DNA from: JBFKPQ01 sp041628225
Lineage (GTDB): Bacteria; Actinomycetota; Acidimicrobiia; Spongiisociales; JAENVV01
NCBI GenBank assembly: GCA_041628225.1
Contig: JBFKPQ010000072.1
Location: forward strand, 1 to 11,907
Length of the DNA: 11,907 nucleotides
Direction of reading: 5' to 3'
Positions 1 through 5,307 of this stretch are shown in pieces. Below the pieces are notes generated by a model. That model was not told the DNA's origin, did no database searches, and was given only the letters and a program-made list of their open reading frames with translations. A program made the position numbers and the translations under genes. Within the stretch, counting starts at the first letter, position 1. Each line of letters opens with the position of its first letter.

Positions 1-2
1 CG

Positions 3-272
3 TTCCGGTTCGACGTGGCCGAGATCGACGTCCGGGCGCGGGTCGTCGATCCCCGGGCCGAGTTCTATACGGCTGGTAATCCCGACGTGCTGCCCGACCT
101 CCCGACGACATCGGACGACAACACCGCGCAACGCGCCAAGTGGTACGAACTCGAGCGTGACGGTGACCGCTACTCGATCGATGCCCTCATGGGGCGGTCG
201 CCCCCGAATCACGAACAGTTGGCCTGGCGAATACGGCAGGAGATCCTCGCCGTCCGAGGCACAAGCGGCTGA
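3..272 (+). CDS. 3' end of an unrecognised gene (partial)
   Basis: The frame is open from the first bases of the window to a TGA at 270-272, so this is most likely the C-terminal ~89 residues of a longer protein. The GTG at 15 has no ribosome binding site and is probably an internal Val codon. The fragment is charged and soluble, with no membrane segment and no cysteine. It holds a Pro/Asp-rich stretch (DVLPDLPTTSDD), then an aromatic-rich part (AKWYELERDGDRYSIDALMG) and a probable C-terminal helix (LAWRIRQEIL). I do not recognise the family and propose no function. About 84 nt separate it from the next gene, which has its own candidate promoter, so the two need not be cotranscribed. The reading frame is fairly sure because of its length and composition; the identity is unknown. 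Confidence 0.6.
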   Translation, partial: FRFDVAEIDVRARVVDPRAEFYTAGNPDVLPDLPTTSDDNTAQRAKWYELERDGDRYSIDALMGRSPPNHEQLAWRIRQEILAVRGTSG

Positions 273-317
273 CACAAACACAACGCTCGCCAGCCAGAAG
301 GGCCAACCAGATCGGGG

Positions 318-344
318 TTGAGGCAAGTTCGACGTGACTAGAGT
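318..344 (+). promoter_or_regulatory. candidate near-leaderless promoter for the Na/Pi cotransporter gene
   Basis: TTGAGG at 318-323 resembles a -35 box and TAGAGT at 339-344 a -10 box (TANNNT), with a short 15-nt spacer. A start 6-7 nt after the -10 box would fall near 351, about 5 nt before the ATG at 357, and no Shine-Dalgarno sequence is present in front of that ATG. This fits a nearly leaderless transcript. The short spacer is the weak point. Confidence 0.4.
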
Positions 345-356
345 CTCGCCCGAATC

Positions 357-1508
357 ATGCACGATGTCTCCGACGACACGCAGGCGCGCAACATCCCATC
401 GGGCGTACGCCTGCTCTTCGTCGTCGGGTTGCTCTACCTCTTCTTGGTGGGCGTCAAGGCCCTCGAGACATCGATCAACGGGTTCGGATCCGGATTCACC
501 GAGGGCGTGCTCGAAGGTGTTCAGAATCCCGTAGCCGGGTTGTTCGCCGGCATCCTCGTCACGGTGCTCGTCCAATCCTCGTCGGTTTCCACGTCGCTGA
601 TCGTGGCCGCGGTCGGCAACGGAACCATCCCGGTGGAGCTGGCCGTGCCGATGATCATGGGCGCCAACATCGGCACCACGGTCACGAACACACTGGCGTC
701 GTTGGGTTCGATGCGCCGAACCAACGAGTTCCGACGAGCCTTCGCCGGCGCCACCATGCACGATTTCTTCAACCTCATGGCGGTGGCCGTGTTCCTACCG
801 CTCGAATTGGCGACCAAGTTCCTGTCGACGTCCGCTACGGCACTCGCACAGTTCGTGACCGGCACCACCGACCTGTCGCAGATCTCGAATCCAGACAGCT
901 TCATCAAGACGGCCGTCAAAGCCCCGATCTCGCTCATCGAAGGTGGAATCGAGGCCGTCGTGTCATCCGGACGGATACAGGCAGCAATCCTGCTGGCCGT
1001 CGGTCTGGGCTGCATCTTCTTCGCCTTGGCGACCATCACGCGCAACATGCGCCTCGTGATGGCCGGTCGGATCGAACGGTCGCTCAACGCCGTGCTCGGC
1101 AAGGGCGGCGGCCTATCGGCGATCGTCATCGGCATCCTCATCACGGTGTCCGTCCAGAGCTCCAGCATCACGACCTCGATGTTGGTGCCGATGGTGGCGG
1201 CGGGCGTGTTGACGCTGCGCAACGCCTATCCGGTGACGCTGGGCGCCAACGTCGGGACAACGGTCACGGCCCTCATCGCATCGTTTGCGGCCGAACGACC
1301 GGAGGCGCTCGTCATCGCCCTCGTGCATCTGCTGTTCAACATCTCGGGGATCCTCGGCTTCTATCCGATTCGGTGGATTCGCGACATCCCCGTCAGGATG
1401 GCGGAGAAGCTCGCAGACATCGCCGTCCGCAATCGCGTGATCGTCGCGCTCTATGTGGCGGGAACGTTCGTCGTGCTGCCACTCGTCGGGATCTTGGTGG
1501 CACAATGA
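357..1508 (+). CDS. Na+/phosphate cotransporter family membrane protein (NptA/PF02690 type)
   Basis: A 383-residue integral membrane protein that probably couples Na+ entry to uptake (or export) of inorganic phosphate across the cytoplasmic membrane. The family's hallmark internal duplication is visible: QSSS at residues 73-76 and again at 267-270, each followed by a GAN(I/V)GTT signature (102-108 and 296-302), and then a His-x-x-Phe-Asn motif (H135 to N139 and H324 to N328). Hydrophobic segments lie near 17-35, 57-72, 84-100, 132-150, 205-226, 254-266, 275-288, 315-335 and 361-381. The ATG at 357 is the earliest possible start, because an in-frame TAG sits at 339-341, and it falls just before the first membrane segment. 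No Shine-Dalgarno is seen. The protein is shorter than homologues that carry a fused C-terminal PhoU domain; here that domain is the separate next gene, 17 nt downstream. The family is sure; phosphate as substrate is by family analogy. Confidence 0.93.
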   Translation: MHDVSDDTQARNIPSGVRLLFVVGLLYLFLVGVKALETSINGFGSGFTEGVLEGVQNPVAGLFAGILVTVLVQSSSVSTSLIVAAVGNGTIPVELAVPMIMGANIGTTVTNTLASLGSMRRTNEFRRAFAGATMHDFFNLMAVAVFLPLELATKFLSTSATALAQFVTGTTDLSQISNPDSFIKTAVKAPISLIEGGIEAVVSSGRIQAAILLAVGLGCIFFALATITRNMRLVMAGRIERSLNAVLGKGGGLSAIVIGILITVSVQSSSITTSMLVPMVAAGVLTLRNAYPVTLGANVGTTVTALIASFAAERPEALVIALVHLLFNISGILGFYPIRWIRDIPVRMAEKLADIAVRNRVIVALYVAGTFVVLPLVGILVAQ

Positions 1509-1513
1509 GCGAC

Positions 1514-1520
1514 AGGAGGT
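1514..1520 (+). promoter_or_regulatory. strong ribosome binding site of the PhoU-like gene
   Basis: AGGAGGT is a full Shine-Dalgarno match, with its core ending 6 nt before the ATG at 1526. It lies in the 17-nt gap after the transporter stop. It fixes the start and suggests efficient independent initiation on a bicistronic message. Confidence 0.8.
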
Positions 1521-1525
1521 AAGCA

Positions 1526-2197
1526 ATGGTGCTCGAATTCTTCAGGAGCGGCGAGGATCAGCTGGAGGCCCTCAACGCCGAGGTCCTGGACATGCTGGCC
1601 AGCTGCCGGCACACCTTCGACGCCGCCATCAACACCGTCCTGGGGGGTACGGCCCCGGAAGCCGTCGGCAAAGACATCCGCAAGACCGACCGGTCGATCA
1701 ACAAAGCCGAGCGGCGGATACGGCGTGCCCTCATCGTCCACGCTTCGACACGCGGTGCGGCGGCCGACATCGGTTCCATCCTGGTGCTCATGTCGATCAC
1801 GAAAGACATCGAGCGGGTCGGCGACTATGCCAAGAACATCTGGGACCTCGCCGACAACGGCGTCGACATGACGACCGACGACGACGTCGAGCAGCTCCGC
1901 AAGCAGCGCGATGCCGTGTCGCGGCTCATCACCGACGCGTCGCAGATCTTCTCCACCCAGGACGTCGATGCCGCGCACGCCACCATCCAGGCGGCCGACG
2001 ACCTCATGGATGAGTTCGATGCCGAGATCGCCCAACTCGTCACCACGGACGCACCAGGCTCTCACGCCGTGCCTCGTGCCCTGCTCTACCGCTACCTGAA
2101 GCGCATCACCGCCCATCTCATGAACGTCCTCTCGGCGGTGGTCATGCCCGTCGACCGCCTCGACTACTACGACGAGGACAAGGCCGACCGGGTCTGA
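1526..2197 (+). CDS. PhoU-domain protein
   Basis: A 223-residue, mostly helical, acidic cytoplasmic protein without membrane segments. PhoU-domain proteins are helical-bundle regulators that bind metal ions and modulate phosphate transporters. The first half carries a clear PhoU repeat: D55, IN at 58-59 and E62 in one helix, then ITKDIERVGDYAKNI at 91-105 with the typical E96 and D100. The second half keeps the helix pattern (DDLMDEFDAEI at 158-168) but its expected ERIAD-like motif reads KRITAH at 192-197, so both acidic positions are lost. It sits 17 nt after the Na/Pi cotransporter gene and probably acts on that transporter rather than on a Pst ABC system, of which nothing is visible here. 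This split matches the fused transporter-PhoU proteins of other bacteria. Its stop abuts the stop of the convergent next gene. The family is sure, the partner inferred. Confidence 0.88.
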   Translation: MVLEFFRSGEDQLEALNAEVLDMLASCRHTFDAAINTVLGGTAPEAVGKDIRKTDRSINKAERRIRRALIVHASTRGAAADIGSILVLMSITKDIERVGDYAKNIWDLADNGVDMTTDDDVEQLRKQRDAVSRLITDASQIFSTQDVDAAHATIQAADDLMDEFDAEIAQLVTTDAPGSHAVPRALLYRYLKRITAHLMNVLSAVVMPVDRLDYYDEDKADRV

Positions 2198-2734
2198 TCA
2201 CTCCTCGTCGAGCATCGCCAGGAGTTTGTCGCGTACCGATTCGCCCTTCTGACGCGCCGGCGTGTCGGCGATTCGCCAGCCTTTGCGGGAGCTGTAGGTG
2301 AGCGCCGGCTCGTCGAGGCGCCCCTCCCCGACCGCCGTGACCCGCCCGAACCAGAGCGTGTGATCGACGAGATCGACCTGATCGACCACCTCACACCGCA
2401 GCCACCCGATGCAGTCGCGCACGAAGGGAACGTCACCCAACTCTTCGAGGTAGTCGCCGACGTGCCGGAAGCGTCGACCGGGATAGCTGAAGTACTGCGC
2501 AGGCTCGATCTGGTCGCCGGCCAGAATCGAAACGGCAAACCAACCGGCAGCTGCGATCAGACCGTGGGTGTCGTGCTTCGGGGACACCGACACCGCCACG
2601 ATGGGCTCGGCGAACGACACCTGGTACGTCCACGTCGACGTGTAGGCGCGCGTCGTGCCGCCGTGACGGCAGGCGACGACATACGCACCGTACGTCATCT
2701 GGCCGATGACTCGTTTCAAGCTCGGATCGATCAT
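2198..2734 (-). CDS. flavin reductase-like, FMN-binding domain protein
   Basis: A 178-residue soluble protein of the flavin reductase / DIM6-NTAB split-barrel family, whose members bind FMN and either reduce flavin with NAD(P)H for a partner monooxygenase or act on other substrates. Family features in order: an N-terminal helix ending GAYVVACRHG (16-25), the substrate/flavin strand pair YTSTWTYQVSFAEPIVAVSVS (31-51, with conserved T32, S33, S40 and P44), H57 followed by FAVSIL (66-71) and Q75, and the late VDHTLWFGRV (123-132), where the family usually has Gly-Asp-His. Residues past 150 form a charged tail (RKGWRIADTPARQKGE) longer than in minimal members. ATG at 2734; no clear Shine-Dalgarno, only a weak CAGACT box 6 nt upstream. 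It is divergent from the SRPBCC gene and its stop abuts that of the PhoU-like gene. No monooxygenase is in view, so the partner is unknown. Confidence 0.82.
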   Translation of the reverse strand: MIDPSLKRVIGQMTYGAYVVACRHGGTTRAYTSTWTYQVSFAEPIVAVSVSPKHDTHGLIAAAGWFAVSILAGDQIEPAQYFSYPGRRFRHVGDYLEELGDVPFVRDCIGWLRCEVVDQVDLVDHTLWFGRVTAVGEGRLDEPALTYSSRKGWRIADTPARQKGESVRDKLLAMLDEE

Positions 2735-2790
2735 GGCGTCAGTCTGGCAGGGGCGGCATCCGAGCCTGTCGTCGGCTCCGTATCCTTGTC

Positions 2791-3216
2791 ATGGTCGTGG
2801 TTTCCGTCAATCTGAACGCTCCGGTCGATGAAGTATGGGCCGACGTGTCCGACCTGGCTTCCCACGTCGAATGGATGGCCGACGCCGAGTCCATCAGCTT
2901 CGCCGGCGAACAGCGAACTGGGGTTGGAACCGTCATGCACGTGGTGACTCGAGTCGGGCCGTTGAAGACCACAGACGTCATCGAAGTCACCAGTTGGGAG
3001 CCGCCGCATCGCATCGGGGTCATCCACCGTGGGGTGGTAACCGGCACCGGAGCCTTCGTCCTGGAGCCGCTCGGCGTCGACCGGACCCGCTTCACGTGGG
3101 AAGAAGCGCTGGATATGCCGTGGTACTTCGGTGGCGATTGGGCAGCCCCCATCTCGAACCGAGTCCTCGGGATGATCTGGAAGCGAAACTTGAAACGGCT
3201 GAAGGCCCGGTTCTAG
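2791..3216 (+). CDS. SRPBCC / polyketide cyclase-dehydrase family protein
   Basis: A 141-residue protein of the START/Bet v1-like (SRPBCC) fold, which encloses a hydrophobic ligand pocket. The fold pattern is clear: first strand VVVSVNL, then APVDEVWADVSD (10-21, the family's A-P-x-x-V-W helix start), W28, the strand GVGTVMHVVTRVG (44-56), EVTSWEPPHRIGV (65-77), the strand TGAFVLEPLG ending in RTRFTWEE (98-105), and a long amphipathic C-terminal helix with N123 and a basic end (KRNLKRLKARF). The ligand cannot be read from sequence. Such proteins may be lipid-transfer, cyclase-like or simply binding proteins. ATG at 2791 follows a TATCCT box at 2781-2786 by only 4 nt, so if that is the -10 box the transcript could start at the GTG at 2797 instead. 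Its stop overlaps that of the convergent enoyl-CoA hydratase gene by 4 nt. It may share regulation with the divergent flavin reductase-like gene (56-nt gap). Confidence 0.85.
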   Translation: MVVVSVNLNAPVDEVWADVSDLASHVEWMADAESISFAGEQRTGVGTVMHVVTRVGPLKTTDVIEVTSWEPPHRIGVIHRGVVTGTGAFVLEPLGVDRTRFTWEEALDMPWYFGGDWAAPISNRVLGMIWKRNLKRLKARF

Positions 3217-3980
3217 CGGCCTTCGAACGCGGCCGCACGCTTCTCGATGAAGGCGGCCACGCCCTCGCGTGCGTCTTCGGTGAAGAACACCTCTTGGAAG
3301 GCGTCGGCTTCGGCCTGCAGGGCTTCATCGATCGGCCGACCCCAACCCTCACCCATCGCCTGCTTGACCGCCGCCAGGCCCAATGTCGCCTTCGTGGCCC
3401 ACACGCGGGCGTCGGCCAATGCGACATCGAGCAGTTCGTCCGTGGGTACCACCTTGTCGGCGAGGCCGATGGCCAACGCCTCGGCTGCGTCGACCTGACG
3501 ACCCGAGAAGTTCATCTCTTTGGCCCGTTGGTATCCGACCAGACGGGGAAGCCGTTGCGTGCCGCCGGCGCCGGGAATGATCCCCAGCAGGATCTCGGGT
3601 TGTCCGACCTTGGCGTCTTCGGCGAGGTACCGAAAGTCGGTGCTCATCGCCAGTTCGAGGCCACCACCGAGCGCGTAGCCCCGCACCGCGGCGATGGTCG
3701 GCTTGCGCAATCGTTCGATGCTCCGGATCACACCGGCCAGCGTCGACGCCAGGCGATCCTTCTCACCGGCGTCGTAGGCGGCCTGGAATCCCTTGATGTC
3801 GGCACCGGCTGCAAAATGGGGGGCGCCCGTGATCACGACCGCTCGAGTAGCGGGATCCTCGGCGATCGCGACGACTTCGGCCAGGTCGCGCGAGAGTTCC
3901 TCGGACAGAGCGTTCACCGGAGGCCGGTTGAGTGTGATGACGCCGACGGCACCGTCGGTCGCGTAGTCGACGAGAGACAC
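3213..3980 (-). CDS. enoyl-CoA hydratase/isomerase family protein
   Basis: A 255-residue crotonase-superfamily enzyme of normal length, expected to add water across trans-2-enoyl-CoA in beta-oxidation or a related acyl-CoA pathway. The oxyanion-hole segments are present: FAAGADIK at 56-63 and GYALGGGLEL at 101-110. Both catalytic glutamates of classical hydratases (Glu144 and Glu164 in the rat mitochondrial enzyme) are conserved as E109 (GGGLE) and E129 (QPE), followed by LLGIIPGAGGTQRLPR, which is close to true hydratases rather than to dehalogenase or isomerase branches. The GTG start at 3980 is supported by AAGGAG 5 nt upstream. It lies 38 nt after meaB on the same strand, so it is probably the last gene of that operon. 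The physiological substrate is not decided by sequence; the meaB neighbour suggests branched-chain or propionate-related acyl-CoA flow. Confidence 0.93.
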   Translation of the reverse strand: MSLVDYATDGAVGVITLNRPPVNALSEELSRDLAEVVAIAEDPATRAVVITGAPHFAAGADIKGFQAAYDAGEKDRLASTLAGVIRSIERLRKPTIAAVRGYALGGGLELAMSTDFRYLAEDAKVGQPEILLGIIPGAGGTQRLPRLVGYQRAKEMNFSGRQVDAAEALAIGLADKVVPTDELLDVALADARVWATKATLGLAAVKQAMGEGWGRPIDEALQAEADAFQEVFFTEDAREGVAAFIEKRAAAFEGR

Positions 3981-3985
3981 GCCTG

Positions 3986-3991
3986 CTCCTT
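3986..3991 (-). promoter_or_regulatory. ribosome binding site of the enoyl-CoA hydratase gene
   Basis: On the reverse strand AAGGAG lies 5 nt before the GTG start at 3980, which supports that start. A 5-bp GC-rich stem (GGTGG/CCACC, 3994-4010) with a 7-nt loop stands immediately upstream in the transcript. Confidence 0.7.
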
Positions 3992-4018
3992 TTGGTGGTT
4001 GCCAGCCACCCTACCGGC

Positions 4019-4951
4019 TCAGTCGAGGAGGCTCCGGGCGGCGGTCCAGGGATCGGTGCGGCGTTCTACCACCTCGTCGATGAGGGCGGCGAACCCGCCC
4101 TCGGTAGCAGCATGGTCGGTCCGCCTCGCCACCTCCTCGGCGAGCGCGCGCCGAACCTCGGCTTCGCACCGACGCCGACGCCGAGTGACCAATGCTCCAC
4201 TGTCGATCAGGTGCCGTCGGTGGTTCAGGATCGTCTGCCAGAGCTCATGGACGCCCTCACCGCGACTCGCGATCGTCGACACGATCGGCGGCACCCACGG
4301 ACCTTGGGGTCCCATCATGAGCATCTGCTTGAGGTCCTTGATGGTCTCGTCCGTCCCCACCCGGTCGGCTTTGTTGACCACGAACACGTCGCCGATCTCC
4401 AGGAGACCGGCCTTGTTGGCCTGGATGCTGTCACCCCAGCCGGGGTTGACCACCACGACGGTCGTATCGGCGGATTCGACGATCTCGACTTCGGCCTGGC
4501 CGACGCCGACGGTCTCGACCAGAACGTACGGAAAGCCGACGGCGTCGAGCAGCACGATGGTTCGTGAGGTAGCTCCCGACACACCACCGAGGTGACCGCG
4601 GCTCCCCATGGAGCGCACGTAGACGCCCGCATCCGAGGCATGACCCTGCATGCGGATGCGGTCGCCCAGGATGGCACCGCCGGTGAAAGGACTCGACGGA
4701 TCGACGGCCAAGACGGCCACCTCGTGCCCATCGGCACGCATGTGCATGAGCAGCTGGTCGGTCAAGGTCGATTTTCCGGCGCCGGGCGCCCCGGTGATGC
4801 CGATGGTGAACGCCTGTCCGGTCTCGGAGAAGATGTCGGCGAGCAGACCGTGGGACTCGTCGGGACGGTCCTCGATGAGCGAGATGAGTCGTGCCAGGGC
4901 CCGGCGGTCTCCCGAGATGGCACGCTGGAACTGGTCGAGACGATCGGTCAT
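4019..4951 (-). CDS. meaB: MeaB/ArgK-type GTPase, methylmalonyl-CoA mutase chaperone
   Basis: A 310-residue G3E-family GTPase that, in characterised members, protects and reloads adenosylcobalamin-dependent methylmalonyl-CoA mutase. Visible motifs (numbered from the ATG at 4951): P-loop GAPGAGKST at 54-62, the family-specific DPSSPFTGGAILGDRIRM at 84-101, ETVGVGQ at 146-152 (switch II / G3 region), DSIQANKAGLLEIGD just before the G4 motif NKAD at 193-196, and a basic C-terminal dimerisation tail (TRRRRR). I chose the ATG at 4951 because the family starts close to the helix LDQFQRAISGD. A GTG at 5002 would add 17 unconserved residues and overlap the NifU-like gene. The chosen start has a 22-nt gap and a poor ribosome site, so translation may be coupled. 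No mutase or cobalamin gene is in the window. A role with a related acyl-CoA mutase is possible. Confidence 0.92.
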   Translation of the reverse strand: MTDRLDQFQRAISGDRRALARLISLIEDRPDESHGLLADIFSETGQAFTIGITGAPGAGKSTLTDQLLMHMRADGHEVAVLAVDPSSPFTGGAILGDRIRMQGHASDAGVYVRSMGSRGHLGGVSGATSRTIVLLDAVGFPYVLVETVGVGQAEVEIVESADTTVVVVNPGWGDSIQANKAGLLEIGDVFVVNKADRVGTDETIKDLKQMLMMGPQGPWVPPIVSTIASRGEGVHELWQTILNHRRHLIDSGALVTRRRRRCEAEVRRALAEEVARRTDHAATEGGFAALIDEVVERRTDPWTAARSLLD

Positions 4952-4973
4952 GGACGACCGGCAGCCTACCGAC

Positions 4974-5261
4974 TCAGGCGGTGGCTTCGACGGCGACGAC
5001 ACCGGGCACGCGGTCCTGGAGGATCCGTTCGATGCCCGCCTTCAGGGTCATCATCGACATCGGGCACCCACCGCATGCTCCCACCATCTGGAGGTTGACG
5101 ACGCCGTCGTCCACTCCGAGCAGGACGAGGTCGCCGCCATCTGCCTGCAGGGCTGGACGGATGTATTCGAGAGTCGCCTCGAGCGTCTCGAGGTCGACGT
5201 CCGGTCGGTCGGAACGTTCGGCGGATGTGGTGATGGTCACTTCGGTGGTCATGTCACTCAT
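4974..5261 (-). CDS. NifU C-terminal-like Fe-S cluster scaffold protein
   Basis: A 95-residue stand-alone NifU-like domain (Nfu type), expected to hold and transfer Fe-S clusters in the cytoplasm. After a polar N-terminal lead of about 22 residues comes the whole domain: IRPALQADGGDLVLLGVDDG (34-53), the cluster-binding GACGGCPMS with C63 and C66 in the C-x-x-C spacing, TLKAGIERIL (72-81) and a final VPGVVAVEA strand. Only one C-x-x-C is present, so a cluster would bridge two subunits, as is usual for the family. The ATG at 5261 is preceded by GAGAGGG 5 nt upstream. A TACACT box 33 nt upstream could drive it. It opens the nifU-like/meaB/enoyl-CoA hydratase set, 22 nt before meaB. Which apoproteins it serves is not shown by the context. 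Confidence 0.92.
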   Translation of the reverse strand: MSDMTTEVTITTSAERSDRPDVDLETLEATLEYIRPALQADGGDLVLLGVDDGVVNLQMVGACGGCPMSMMTLKAGIERILQDRVPGVVAVEATA

Positions 5262-5293
5262 GACAACCCTCTCGGGCCGCGGGATGTTCCGAC

Positions 5294-5299
5294 AGTGTA
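5294..5299 (-). promoter_or_regulatory. possible -10 box before the NifU-like gene
   Basis: TACACT on the reverse strand, the same hexamer as before murA, lies in the 46-nt gap after the SpoIID-like gene. A start about 7 nt further on would give a leader of about 25 nt that includes the GAGAGGG ribosome site. I see no good -35 box at the matching distance, so this is weak. Confidence 0.27.
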
Positions 5300-5307
5300 G
5301 GCCGGCG

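Noticed and set aside
273..317. A possible terminator hairpin after the first gene (GGCTG near 267 pairing with CAGCC near 290)
   Set aside because: The stem is only 5 bp with a long loop and no T run follows.
521..1222. A 233-codon reverse open frame inside the Na/Pi cotransporter gene
   Set aside because: The forward frame has duplicated QSSS and GANxGTT signatures; the reverse frame has no family features.
2835..4595. A 586-codon forward open frame opposite the enoyl-CoA hydratase and meaB genes
   Set aside because: It runs antisense through two genes with complete catalytic motifs, its translation is Arg/Pro/Gly-rich and low in recognisable structure, and long antisense frames are expected in GC-rich DNA.
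4952..5002. A 17-residue longer MeaB starting at the GTG at 5002
   Set aside because: It would overlap the end of the NifU-like gene and adds residues without family similarity; the ATG at 4951 fits better, though its ribosome site is poor.
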